Part shown: positions 1-7,316 of the stretch, piece by piece
Numbering within the stretch: the first letter of the stretch is position 1
Layout of the letters: every line of letters begins with the position of its first letter
Origin: CAVQKZ01 sp963837325
GTDB taxonomy: Bacteria; Actinomycetota; Actinomycetes; Mycobacteriales; Jatrophihabitantaceae
DNA: 64,000 bases
Direction of reading: 5' to 3'
NCBI GenBank assembly: GCA_963837325.1
Contig: CAWIMV010000002.1
Span: 1,178,001 to 1,242,000, forward strand
Notes under the pieces: model-generated
The model's input: the letters and a program-made list of their open reading frames with translations, nothing else
What the model was told of the DNA's origin: nothing
The model's database searches: none
Translations under genes and position numbers: made by a program

Positions 1-496
1 CGCTCACGGCGGTAACCGGACCGGGCGGATGTTCACCGGCGACCGCAGCGGCGACTGGCTCTACGCCGCCCTATACCGCGTCGGGCTGGCCAACCAGCCC
101 ACGTCGGTGGCCGCAGGCGACGGACTGGCGCTGCGCGACGTGTACATCACGGCCCCGGTGCGGTGCGCGCCGCCGGCCAACAAACCGACCCCGCAGGAAC
201 GGGACACCTGTCGGGCCTGGCTGGTCCGCGAGCTCGAACTGATGTGGCCGGCCGTGCGCGCGGTCGTGGTACTGGGCGGATTCGGGTGGGCGGCGCTGTG
301 GCCGGCGCTGCGCGGGGCGGGCGTGGCGCTGCCCACGCGGCTACCGCTGTTCGGCCACGGCGTCGAGGCCGACATCGACGGCCGCACCGTCATCGGCTGC
401 TACCACGTCAGCCAGCAGAACACGTTCACCGGGCGGCTCACCGAAGCGATGCTCGACGCGGTGTTCCGGCGGGCGGCGGCGGTCGCCGGATCGTGA
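1..496 (+). CDS. udgB: Uracil-DNA glycosylase, family 5 (5' end missing)
   Basis: The reading frame is open to the left edge, so the N-terminus lies outside the window; codons from base 2 read AHGGNRTGRM. The visible 164 or so residues match the C-terminal half of actinobacterial family 5 uracil-DNA glycosylases (UdgB). These remove uracil and other deaminated bases from DNA in base excision repair. Typical family blocks are seen: RMFTGDRSGDWLY, the Cys-containing RCAPPANKP segment expected to hold an Fe-S cluster ligand, and the late GCYHVSQQNTFTG motif with its active-site His. The next gene starts 63 bases later on the same strand but has its own promoter. The family call is secure; the substrate range is family knowledge only. 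Confidence 0.9.
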   Translation, partial: AHGGNRTGRMFTGDRSGDWLYAALYRVGLANQPTSVAAGDGLALRDVYITAPVRCAPPANKPTPQERDTCRAWLVRELELMWPAVRAVVVLGGFGWAALWPALRGAGVALPTRLPLFGHGVEADIDGRTVIGCYHVSQQNTFTGRLTEAMLDAVFRRAAAVAGS

Positions 497-546
497 CCGG
501 TGTCGCCCCTGGCCGCACCGGCGTGGCTGCCTCGCGCCGGCTTCGC

Positions 547-552
547 TAACGT
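547..552 (+). promoter_or_regulatory. Leaderless -10 box for ndh
   Basis: TAACGT lies 7 nt before the ATG at 560, with no purine-rich ribosome site between. This is the pattern of actinobacterial leaderless transcripts and supports the ATG at 560 over the upstream in-frame ATG at 500. Confidence 0.6.
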
Positions 553-559
553 CGATGTC

Positions 560-1900
560 ATGGCAGCAGCGGTGAGTCGTCCGGTCCGGATCGTCATCGT
601 CGGCGGTGGCTATGTCGGCATGTTCACCGCCTTCCGGCTCCAGAAGCGGTTGTCGCGTGGAGCCGCCGAGATCACGGTGATCGATCCGCAGTCGAACATG
701 ACCTATCAGCCGTTCCTGCCGGAGGCGGCAGCCGGCAACCTGGAGCCGCGCCACGTCGTCGTTCCCCTGCGCAAGGTGCTGCGCAAGTGCAACGTGATCA
801 CGGCGGCGGCCTCGAGCATCGAGCACGCGCGCAAGGTCGTGACGGTGCAACCGGCGGAGGGCAACCCGTACGAGGTGGGTTACGACCTGCTCGTCGTCTG
901 CCCCGGCTCGGTCTCGCGGTTGCTGCCGATACCGGGGCTGGCCGAGCAGGGCATCGGTTTCAAGACGATCGGCGAAGCGATCTATCTGCGCAATCACGTG
1001 CTGTCCTGCCTCGAGCTGGCCGCGTCGACCAAGGACCCGGCCCGCCGACGCCGGGCCCTGACGTTCGTGTTCGTGGGCGGCGGCTACGCCGGCGTCGAGG
1101 CAATGGCGGAACTGCAGGACATGGCGCAGTACGCACTGCGCTACATCCCGAGCGTGCAGCCGTCCGAGATGCGCTGGGTGCTGGTCGAGGCGGCGAGTCG
1201 GATCATGCCCGAGGTTTCGGTGCGACTGTCGGCTTACACCGTCGACCGCCTCCTCGAGCGCAAGATCGACGTCCGGCTCAACACCCGGCTGAACTCGGCC
1301 GTCGACGGGCATGTGGTGCTCTCCGACGGCGACGGTTTCGACGTCGAGACCCTCGTCTGGACCGCCGGCGTCAAGGCCAACCCGATGCTCCGCCAGACCG
1401 ACCTGCCCCTCGACGACGCCGGTCGGCTGGCCTGCGCGGCCAACCTGACCGTGAAGGGCGTGACCGGGGTGTTCGCGGCCGGCGACTGCGCGGCCGTGCC
1501 CGACCTGACCAAGAACGACCCGAACGCGTTGACCGGGCCGAGTGCCCAGCACGCCGTCCGACAGGCCAAGACGCTCGCCGGCAACGTCGAGGCGACCGTG
1601 CACGGCGGGAACCTGCGCGACTACCGCCACGCGTACGTCGGCTCGGTCGCCTCGCTCGGTTTGTATCGCGGGGTGGCTGAGGTTTACGGCATCAAGCTCC
1701 GGGGACCGGTGGCCTGGTTCATGCACCGCACGTACCACCTGTCGCGGATGCCGACGTTCAACCGCAAGGTCCGCGTGCTGGCCGACTGGACGGGCGCGCT
1801 GGTGTTCCGGCGCGAGATCGTCTCGCTGGGGCAGTTGCAGCAACCGCGTTCGGAGTTCGAGCAGGCTGCCGGTGAGCGCCGCCTGCCGGAAATCTCCTGA
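560..1900 (+). CDS. ndh: NAD(P)/FAD-dependent oxidoreductase, type II NADH dehydrogenase
   Basis: This is a 446-residue protein with two Rossmann dinucleotide folds. The FAD site is IVIVGGGYVGMFTAF near the N-terminus and the NADH site is FVFVGGGYAGVEAMAEL around residue 175. A third FAD motif, GVFAAGDCAAV, lies near residue 305. This order and length fit NDH-2 enzymes, which oxidise NADH and reduce quinone at the inner face of the membrane without pumping protons. The family binds the membrane through its C-terminal region, and the basic, aromatic segment around residues 385-420 would suit that. I start it at 560 because of the leaderless -10 box and because the 20 residues before it are not family-like. 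The exact electron acceptor is inferred. Confidence 0.85.
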   Translation: MAAAVSRPVRIVIVGGGYVGMFTAFRLQKRLSRGAAEITVIDPQSNMTYQPFLPEAAAGNLEPRHVVVPLRKVLRKCNVITAAASSIEHARKVVTVQPAEGNPYEVGYDLLVVCPGSVSRLLPIPGLAEQGIGFKTIGEAIYLRNHVLSCLELAASTKDPARRRRALTFVFVGGGYAGVEAMAELQDMAQYALRYIPSVQPSEMRWVLVEAASRIMPEVSVRLSAYTVDRLLERKIDVRLNTRLNSAVDGHVVLSDGDGFDVETLVWTAGVKANPMLRQTDLPLDDAGRLACAANLTVKGVTGVFAAGDCAAVPDLTKNDPNALTGPSAQHAVRQAKTLAGNVEATVHGGNLRDYRHAYVGSVASLGLYRGVAEVYGIKLRGPVAWFMHRTYHLSRMPTFNRKVRVLADWTGALVFRREIVSLGQLQQPRSEFEQAAGERRLPEIS

Positions 1901-1929
1901 CCCGCCCGCCGTCGTCCTCTGCGGTTCCT

Positions 1930-1997
1930 CGTTGATCAACTCTCGTCTTGTGAGCGGTTTCCGCGGTTTTCGCGCACCAAACGCGAGTTGATCAACG
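1930..1997. repeat. 68-bp imperfect palindrome, TTGATCAACT family, copy 1
   Basis: Arms of 17 bp (1930-1946 and 1981-1997, CGTTGATCAACTCKCGT) pair with one mismatch around a 34-nt centre that itself pairs partly. A second 68-bp copy lies at 40465-40532. The rest of the 244-bp gap 1901-2144 shows no gene. The palindrome could end the ndh transcript, but its A/T-rich tips and second copy point to a dispersed repeat. Confidence 0.8.
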
Positions 1998-2144
1998 ACG
2001 TCCAACGGGGATGGGGCCGATCGCGTCCGTTGCACCCGCGGCAAGGCGGTGCGACGTCGCGGGTGACACCGGATGAGGCGTTGCGGCGGCAATCACCGGC
2101 CAATGCGACGCTCGGGGCGGCACAATGAGGCGTCGGCCGGCGTC

Positions 2145-2218
2145 GCCCCCGTGGCCCAATCGGCAGAGGCAAACCCCTTAAAAGGGTTTCAGTGTCGGTT
2201 CGAATCCGACCGGGGGCA
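2145..2218 (+). tRNA. tRNA with UAA anticodon (Leu by codon), short variable loop
   Basis: A full cloverleaf is visible. The acceptor stem GCCCCCG/CGGGGGC is perfect. The D arm has three pairs and GG at 2162-2163. The anticodon stem AACCC/GGGTT encloses CTTAAAA, giving anticodon TAA at 2179-2181. The T arm GTCGG-TTCGAAT-CCGAC is perfect and the discriminator is A. CCA is not encoded (CCC follows). The variable region is only 5 nt (2189-2193), which is odd because bacterial leucine tRNAs carry a long variable arm. Calling it tRNA-Leu rests on the anticodon alone. Confidence 0.8.
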
Positions 2219-2231
2219 CCCAAGCAGGGTT

Positions 2232-2417
2232 TCAGCCGCCGCTCTTGCGACGGAACATCCGGTTGCCGCCGGCCGCGCCGTGCTCGCCGTGGATCTTGGA
2301 CGTGCCGTGGGCTTCGTTGTCAGCGGCGCGGTCGGCCTGGTGGCTGCGCTTGCGCTCGAGGGCCTCGCGGAATTTCGCCTTGGCGTCCCCGCTCGCGTCG
2401 TTCTTCTTCTCCGCCAT
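2232..2417 (-). CDS. DUF5302-type small protein
   Basis: This is a 61-residue, highly charged protein. It opens with MAEKKNDASGDAKAKFREAL and continues with Lys/Arg/His-rich sequence, ending MFRRKSGG. The core KAKFREALERKR is the hallmark of the small actinobacterial DUF5302 family, whose function is unknown. The ATG at 2417 is chosen because GGAG sits 5-6 nt upstream on the minus strand and because the 19 residues before it (from 2474) are not family-like. There is no membrane segment or signal peptide. It ends just after the tRNA and converges on it. Confidence 0.7.
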   Translation of the reverse strand: MAEKKNDASGDAKAKFREALERKRSHQADRAADNEAHGTSKIHGEHGAAGGNRMFRRKSGG

Positions 2418-2485
2418 GTCTCCAGCCTGGCATGTCGCCAGCCACGCCTCCAAACGGGTTAGCTTCGGCGCCACGACCGAACAGG

Positions 2486-2603
2486 TTTTCCCCGCTGGTG
2501 ACCGGTTACGGGCGCCTCAACCGGTCAGCAGCGGGGAAAACCCGAGCCCAACCAGTCACCAGCGGGGAAAGGCCGGCCGCAACCCGGTCACCAGCGGGGA
2601 AAA
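2486..2603. repeat. Intergenic palindromic repeat cluster (TTTTCCCCGCTGG family), locus 1
   Basis: Four 21-22-bp units sit between two genes. One is forward at 2486-2507 (TTTTCCCCGCTGGTGACCGG then TT). Three are inverted at 2519-2540, 2550-2570 and 2582-2603. Forward and first inverted units pair into a hairpin with an 11-nt loop. The same unit occurs at 7129-7182 and 35609-35724. A GC-rich tail with repeated CCAGCCGGGC follows to 2655. Confidence 0.85.
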
Positions 2604-2655
2604 GCCGGCCCCAGCCGGGCCCAGCCGGGCCAGCCCGCCCTACCGCGCCAACCGG

Positions 2656-3063
2656 TCAGCTGCGCTCGAGCACAACCACCGGGATCTCGCGCTCGGTCTT
2701 CTTCTGGTACTCGGCGTAGTCCGGCCAGACCTCGACCATCTCCTGCCACAGCTGCGGCTTCTCCTCGGGCGTCGCCGTGCGGGCCCGGGCCTTGAACTTC
2801 TCGCCCTTGATCTGCACCTGCACGTCGGGGTTGGCCTGCAGGTTGAGATACCAGATCGGCGGCTCGTCGGCGCCACCCTTCGACGCGACGACCAGGTAGC
2901 TGTCCCCGTGCGGTCGGAAGATCAGCGCGTGCTTGCGCGGCTGGCCGCTGCGTCGCCCGGTCGTCGTGAGGACGAGGATCTCAGTGCCGTTGCGCCACTG
3001 GTATCCCTCCGCGCCATCAGTCGCCTCGTAGCGCTCGATGTGTTCCTGGCCGTACAGGGTCAT
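2656..3063 (-). CDS. Deazaflavin (F420)-dependent nitroreductase family protein
   Basis: This 135-residue protein matches the Ddn-like family of split beta-barrel proteins, which bind coenzyme F420 and reduce quinones or nitro compounds. Diagnostic blocks are LVLTTTGRRSGQPRKHAL (the F420-phosphate-contacting region), YLVVASKGGADEPPIWYLNL and a mid-protein NPDVQVQIKGEKF. The C-terminal PEYQKKTEREIP-like segment also fits. GGAGGTAAGGC precedes the ATG at 3063. It lies 17 bp downstream of the pirin gene on the same strand, so the two are probably one transcript of redox or stress enzymes. The family is clear; the substrate is unknown. Confidence 0.85.
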   Translation of the reverse strand: MTLYGQEHIERYEATDGAEGYQWRNGTEILVLTTTGRRSGQPRKHALIFRPHGDSYLVVASKGGADEPPIWYLNLQANPDVQVQIKGEKFKARARTATPEEKPQLWQEMVEVWPDYAEYQKKTEREIPVVVLERS

Positions 3064-3080
3064 GCCTTACCTCCGTTGGG

Positions 3081-4049
3081 TTATCGACGAATACGTCCGC
3101 CGGGCTTGAGCCGCCCGGCCGGCAATGGGGGAGCGGGCAGGGGGTCGCCGTCGTACCCCGCGACCACGCCGAAACGGTCGCCCTCGGCCCAGGCGGTCCG
3201 GGCCGCGGCGATCTCTTCGTTGGTACGGGCGACGAAGTTCCACCACATCACGATCTGCTCGTCGAACGGTTCCCCGCCCAGCAGTAGCACCTGCGCGCCA
3301 GGAGCCGAGTGCAGGCGCAGGTCGCGGCGGCCGCAGCCCAGGTAGAGCATCGACCCGGGAGAAACCGACACGCCATCGATGTCCACCGTGCCGGACATCG
3401 CCAGCACCGCGTGCTCGAAGTCGGGCTCGAGTGGCAGCAGCGCGTCCGCGCCCGGCCGGAGGGCGACGTCGGCACCGACGAGCGGTGAGTACGGACGCCC
3501 CGGCGACACCGCGCCGGCCAAGCTGCCCATGATCACCGTGGTCGTCACGCCGGTGTCGGTGACGATCGGCAGTGCGGCGTGATGGGCCCACGATGGCGCC
3601 ACGTCGCGGTCGGCGTCCGGCAGGGCCACCCACAGTTGGACGCCGTGCAGCAGCGCCGGATGCGGCACCGGCGACTGTTCCGCGTGCGCGATCGCGCGTC
3701 CCGATGTCATCAGCCCCAGCTCACCCGGCCGGATCAGCTGGTCGCTGCCGAGGCTGTCGCGGTGATGCACCTCTCCGCTGAGCAGCCAGCTGACGGTCTG
3801 CAGCCCCATGTGCGGATGCGGCGGCACCTGCATGCCCGCGCCGGCCGCGACATCGTCCGGGCCGTAGTGGTCGACGAAGCACCACGGGCCGACGAGGCGC
3901 CGGCCGAGATTGGGCAAAAGCCGCCGCACCCGGGTGCTCTCGCCCAGCAGCACCTCGCGGCCGGCGTACACCTCGTGCACGGGGTGGGCCGCGACGCCGG
4001 CGTGCCCACCCACCCGGGACAATCCGGGCGTACGGTCGAGATTGCTCAC
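3081..4049 (-). CDS. Pirin family protein
   Basis: The 322-residue product is a bicupin of the pirin family. The first cupin holds the metal-ligand cluster HPHMGLQTVSWLLSGEVHHRDS around residues 77-98, and RAIAHAEQSP near residue 120. A second cupin with GGEPFDEQIVMWWNFVARTNEEI follows, which is the conserved pirin C-terminal block. Pirins bind Fe(II); some oxidise quercetin and others bind transcription factors or metabolic enzymes, so a precise role cannot be read here. The GTG start at 4049 is supported by TACTGT 7 nt upstream. It heads a two-gene unit with the Ddn-like gene. Confidence 0.88.
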   Translation of the reverse strand: MSNLDRTPGLSRVGGHAGVAAHPVHEVYAGREVLLGESTRVRRLLPNLGRRLVGPWCFVDHYGPDDVAAGAGMQVPPHPHMGLQTVSWLLSGEVHHRDSLGSDQLIRPGELGLMTSGRAIAHAEQSPVPHPALLHGVQLWVALPDADRDVAPSWAHHAALPIVTDTGVTTTVIMGSLAGAVSPGRPYSPLVGADVALRPGADALLPLEPDFEHAVLAMSGTVDIDGVSVSPGSMLYLGCGRRDLRLHSAPGAQVLLLGGEPFDEQIVMWWNFVARTNEEIAAARTAWAEGDRFGVVAGYDGDPLPAPPLPAGRLKPGGRIRR

Positions 4050-4056
4050 TCCATCG

Positions 4057-4062
4057 ACAGTA
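4057..4062 (-). promoter_or_regulatory. Leaderless -10 box for the pirin gene
   Basis: On the minus strand TACTGT ends 7 nt before the GTG at 4049. No Shine-Dalgarno is present. Confidence 0.6.
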
Positions 4063-4120
4063 CGACAGGAGCAGTCGACGAGGCGAGCGCGACGATGACA
4101 TCCAGCCCAGCGAGGTAACG

Positions 4121-4402
4121 ATGGCGACCACAGTCACTGAGAGACCGGAACGGCACCGCTACGAAATCATGGTCGACGACGCGCTCGCCGGCTACACCTT
4201 GTTCACCGTCGACGGCGATGTGGCGATCATGCCGCACACCGAGATCGACCCGGCCTTCGAAGGGCAGGGCCTGGCCAGCTCGCTGATCCAGGGCGCGCTC
4301 GACGACGCGCGCAGCCGGGGGCTGAAGGTCGTGCCGCGCTGCCAGTTCGTGGGGGCGTTCATCGAGAAGCACCCGGAGTATCAAGACCTCGTCGGCCGCT
4401 GA
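4121..4402 (+). CDS. Short GNAT-fold N-acetyltransferase (YjdJ-like)
   Basis: This 93-residue protein is a minimal GCN5-related acetyltransferase of the short group, of which human GTLF3B and bacterial YjdJ are members. It has the beta-sheet lead YEIMVDDALAGYTLFTVDGD, then HTEIDPAFEGQGLASSLIQGALDDAR, whose EGQGLAS holds the acetyl-CoA pyrophosphate loop. It ends VPRCQFVGAFIEKHPEYQDL, the family's conserved C-terminus with a Cys. GAGG precedes the ATG at 4121. It is transcribed away from the pirin gene. The acceptor substrate is unknown. Confidence 0.85.
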   Translation: MATTVTERPERHRYEIMVDDALAGYTLFTVDGDVAIMPHTEIDPAFEGQGLASSLIQGALDDARSRGLKVVPRCQFVGAFIEKHPEYQDLVGR

Positions 4403-4410
4403 GCGCTGGG

Positions 4411-5619
4411 CTACTTGAGCTCGGCCGAGGACTTGTTCAGCAGCCGGCGGGCCACGATGAGCTGCTGGATCTGTTGAGTGCCTTCGAAGATGTCGAGGAT
4501 CTTGGAGTCGCGGGCCCACTTCTCGAGCAGCGAGTTCTCGCTGTAGCCGAACGAGCCGGCCAGCTCGACGCAGCGCAAGGTGATGTCGACTGCCACACGG
4601 CCGGCCTTGGCCTTGGCCATCGACGCCTCGAGCGAATTCGGCTTGTTGTTGTCAGCCATCCAGGTCGCGGCCAGCGTCAGCAGGTAGGCCGCCTCCCAGT
4701 CCGCTTCCATCTGCAGCAGCGTCGCCGCGGCGGCGTGCTGGCTGGACATCGGCCGGTCGTAGTCGACGCGGACGCCGGCCGTCTCGAGCAGGTCCTGGAT
4801 CTCGTCGAGCGCCGCCCGCGCGCAGCCGACCGCCATGGCCGCGACGAGCGGGCGGGTGTTGTCGAATGTCTGCATGACGCCGGCGAAACCCTGCTCGGCG
4901 TCGATCTCGGGTGAACCGAGCAGGTTCGCGGCCGGCACCCGGCAGTCGGTGAACCGGATCGTCGCCGTGTCGGAGGCGCGGATGCCGAGCTTGTGCTCGA
5001 GCCGCTCGACGGTCATGCCGGGCGTGCCCTTCTCGACCACGAACGACTTGATGGCCGCGCGGCCCTTGCTCTTGTCCAGCGACGCCCATACGACGACGGC
5101 GTCGCTGCGCGCACCCGCGGTGACGAAGATCTTCTCGCCGTTGATGACGTACTCGTCACCGTCGCGCACCGCCGTGGCCTGCACGGCGGCCGAGTCCGAA
5201 CCGAACGACGGCTCGGTGATCGCCATCGACGCCCAGACCTTGTCGAAGCGCGCGTGCTGCTCGTCGTCGGCGACGGAGGCGATGGCGGCGTTGCCCAGCC
5301 CTTGGCGCGGCATCGACAGCACCATGGCGACGTCGCCCCAGCACGCCTCCATGATCGACAGCACGCCGGACATGTTCGTACCGTTGCGGTTGCCGCCGTC
5401 GCCGCCGGTCTCGCGCCGGACACCGCGCGCACCGGTGCTGGTCTCGCCCGAGGCGTTCATGCCGTCGACCAAGGACGCGAGCATGTCGAGTTCCTTGGGG
5501 TACTCGTGCTCGGCCTGGTCGTACTTGCGCGAGATCGGCCGGAAGATCTCCCGCGAGACCTGATGGGCCTGGTTCACGATCAACCCGAACTTCTTCGGCA
5601 CTTCCAAGTTGATGGTCAT
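4411..5619 (-). CDS. fadE: Acyl-CoA dehydrogenase, FadE23-like subunit
   Basis: The 402-residue protein is an acyl-CoA dehydrogenase, which introduces the 2,3-double bond in fatty-acid or sterol side-chain beta-oxidation. It keeps the FAD/substrate motif ITEPSFGSD near residue 138 and the C-terminal IFEGTQQIQ, whose Glu is the expected catalytic base. The N-terminus MTINLEVPKKFG and the gene pairing resemble mycobacterial FadE23, which I recall forming a heterotetramer with FadE24. The start at 5619 avoids a weak upstream ATG at 5640. Its partner lies 79 bp upstream, in the same direction. The subunit assignment is inference; the enzyme family is secure. Confidence 0.82.
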   Translation of the reverse strand: MTINLEVPKKFGLIVNQAHQVSREIFRPISRKYDQAEHEYPKELDMLASLVDGMNASGETSTGARGVRRETGGDGGNRNGTNMSGVLSIMEACWGDVAMVLSMPRQGLGNAAIASVADDEQHARFDKVWASMAITEPSFGSDSAAVQATAVRDGDEYVINGEKIFVTAGARSDAVVVWASLDKSKGRAAIKSFVVEKGTPGMTVERLEHKLGIRASDTATIRFTDCRVPAANLLGSPEIDAEQGFAGVMQTFDNTRPLVAAMAVGCARAALDEIQDLLETAGVRVDYDRPMSSQHAAAATLLQMEADWEAAYLLTLAATWMADNNKPNSLEASMAKAKAGRVAVDITLRCVELAGSFGYSENSLLEKWARDSKILDIFEGTQQIQQLIVARRLLNKSSAELK

Positions 5620-5658
5620 GTTTACCTGCTCTTCGCGCAAGCGCTCATCGCTGGATTC

Positions 5659-5698
5659 GCTCCGCTCCTCGCTCGTTCCTCGCTGCGATGCTCACTCA
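5659..5698 (-). repeat. GAGCGAGC-rich element between the two fadE genes
   Basis: On the minus strand this gap reads GAGTGAGCATCGCAG followed by GAG/GCG-rich sequence ending GAGGAGCGGAGCG. A related block, in the opposite orientation relative to its genes, lies at 22403-22445 between the AAA+ and VWA genes. Confidence 0.5.
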
Positions 5699-7027
5699 TC
5701 AGACCAACACCACGCCTTCCATCACGCCGATCGCCCGTAGGTCGCGGTACCACCGCTCGACCGGGTGCTCCTTGACGTAGCCGTGCCCGCCGAGCAGCTG
5801 CACACCGTTGCTGCCGATCTGCATCCCGTATTCGGCCGTGAGTCGACGCGACAGCGCCACCTCGCGCGCGAACGGCTTGCCCTGCTCGGCCCGGCTGGCC
5901 GCTCGAAGCGTGACCAGCCGCGCGCCTTCCAGCTCGATGCCGATATTGGCGACCATGAACGCGACCGCCTGCCGATTGCTCAGCGGCTCACCGAATGCGT
6001 GCCGCTCATTGACGTAGGGGATGACGTAGTCGAGTACGGCCTTCGCCGTTCCGAGGGCCAGCGCCGACCAGCCCAGCCGGGCCAGCCGGATGCAGTCGGC
6101 GTAGGCGTCGGGCCGCCCATCGCCGAGCAGAGCGCCGGCTGGCAGGGCGACGTCTTGGAGGATGAGGCGGGCCATCGATGCCGCCCGCAGCCCCATCGCC
6201 GGCTCGGCCTCGATCGTGATGCCCGCCGCACCGGACTCGACCAGGAACAGCGCGGGCTTGCCCTCGAGATCGGCCGCGACGACGAACAACTCGGCGGTGT
6301 CGGCCCGTGGCACCAGTGACTTGACGCCGGTCAGGACGAAGCCGCCGCAACTGCGCCGCGCGGTGGTACGCAGCGCGAACGGGTCGAAGAGGGGATGTGG
6401 CTCGAGCACGCTCAGCGCGGCCGCGGGCACGTCGTCGCCGACGAAGACGGGCAGGTATGCGGCTTGCTGAGCGTCGTCGCCCCAGAGCACCAGTGCATTG
6501 CTGACCGCGGCTGGAGCCAGGCAGGCCACCGCGAGGCCCATGTCGCCGTGCGCGAGCGCCTCGGCGACGAGGACGCCGGTCGTCGTCGAGCGTTCGGCGC
6601 TCATGCCGCCCAAGGACTCGGGTACGCCGACGAGCGTGACCCCGAGTTCGGTGATCGAGCGCTTGAGCAGGGGCTCCGGAGCGGCGCAGTCATCGTTGGC
6701 CACAGCGGCCGCCGGGCGCAGTTGCTCCGCGGCGAAGTCGGCGGTGGCGGCCACGATCATCTTCTGTTCGTCCGTGGGCTCGAGGTCGAACAGGCCTCGG
6801 TCAGCGGCGCGGGCCGGTCGCTGGGCCGGGCTGCGGTGCTGGGCCGCCGCGAACGCCCGGTTCACCGCCCCGACCGTCTTGAATCCGCTCCGGCTGGCGG
6901 AGTAGACGACCTTCTCCACGGGCTTGCGCAACCGGAGCCGGTCGATCGCCCGTGAGCCGGCCAGCTTGTTCAACGCGGCCAGGGCGGCGCCCATGATGTC
7001 GCGTCCGCGGGTGTTGCGCCCTGACAT
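5699..7027 (-). CDS. fadE: Acyl-CoA dehydrogenase, FadE24-like partner subunit
   Basis: The 442-residue protein has the acyl-CoA dehydrogenase fold with a roughly 80-residue N-terminal extension rich in basic residues (KLAGSRAIDRLRLRKPVEKV). The usual TEPxxGSD motif is replaced by VLEPHPLFDPF, and the C-terminal catalytic EGT block is shortened to MEGVVLV at the very end, while LLGGHGYVKEHPVERWYRDL is intact. A degenerate partner next to a complete one is what alpha2-beta2 acyl-CoA dehydrogenases of actinomycetes look like. GGGAGCG precedes the ATG. It is probably co-transcribed with the downstream fadE. Function as a complex is inferred. Confidence 0.8.
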   Translation of the reverse strand: MSGRNTRGRDIMGAALAALNKLAGSRAIDRLRLRKPVEKVVYSASRSGFKTVGAVNRAFAAAQHRSPAQRPARAADRGLFDLEPTDEQKMIVAATADFAAEQLRPAAAVANDDCAAPEPLLKRSITELGVTLVGVPESLGGMSAERSTTTGVLVAEALAHGDMGLAVACLAPAAVSNALVLWGDDAQQAAYLPVFVGDDVPAAALSVLEPHPLFDPFALRTTARRSCGGFVLTGVKSLVPRADTAELFVVAADLEGKPALFLVESGAAGITIEAEPAMGLRAASMARLILQDVALPAGALLGDGRPDAYADCIRLARLGWSALALGTAKAVLDYVIPYVNERHAFGEPLSNRQAVAFMVANIGIELEGARLVTLRAASRAEQGKPFAREVALSRRLTAEYGMQIGSNGVQLLGGHGYVKEHPVERWYRDLRAIGVMEGVVLV

Positions 7028-7128
7028 GTTCGCTCCCGACGATCGGTGGTACGTCGTGTTCCAGATAAGTTACCCGCCGGTAGGCGGCCGGGGCCGGTCG
7101 GGTGATGACCATCGCAGCCCGGTACGCC

Positions 7129-7182
7129 TTTCCCCGCTGGCGACCGGTTCCGGCCAGCCAAACCGGCCACCGGCGGGGAAAA
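7129..7182. repeat. Intergenic palindromic repeat pair (TTTTCCCCGCTGG family), locus 2
   Basis: A forward unit at 7129-7149 and an inverted unit at 7161-7182 (AACCGGCCACCGGCGGGGAA, then AA) form one hairpin with an 11-nt loop. It lies between divergent genes in a 289-bp gap that must also hold both promoters. Nothing else gene-like is seen in the gap. Confidence 0.85.
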
Positions 7183-7316
7183 GCGCCGCGATCCGGCGGC
7201 TGACAGGAACCCACGGCTGGTCCGTATCGTTGATTCGACAGATACACCGTCCACGACCGGGCGGGCGCTCCCGCGCATCGCGGGGGCGCGTCCGTGACAC
7301 AGGAGGCTCGACCACG

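Noticed and set aside
29..496. Complete uracil-DNA glycosylase starting at ATG 29
   Set aside because: The upstream codons to the window edge read family sequence (AHGGNRTGR), so the gene is truncated and this Met is internal.
341..2092. 583-residue minus-strand open frame opposite ndh
   Set aside because: It is Arg/His/Asp-rich with no domain and lies wholly antisense to recognised genes; long antisense frames are expected at this GC.
2486..2603. CRISPR-like array of 22-bp repeats
   Set aside because: Units occur in both orientations, spacers are 9-12 nt and uneven, no cas genes are present, and similar units lie at two other loci.
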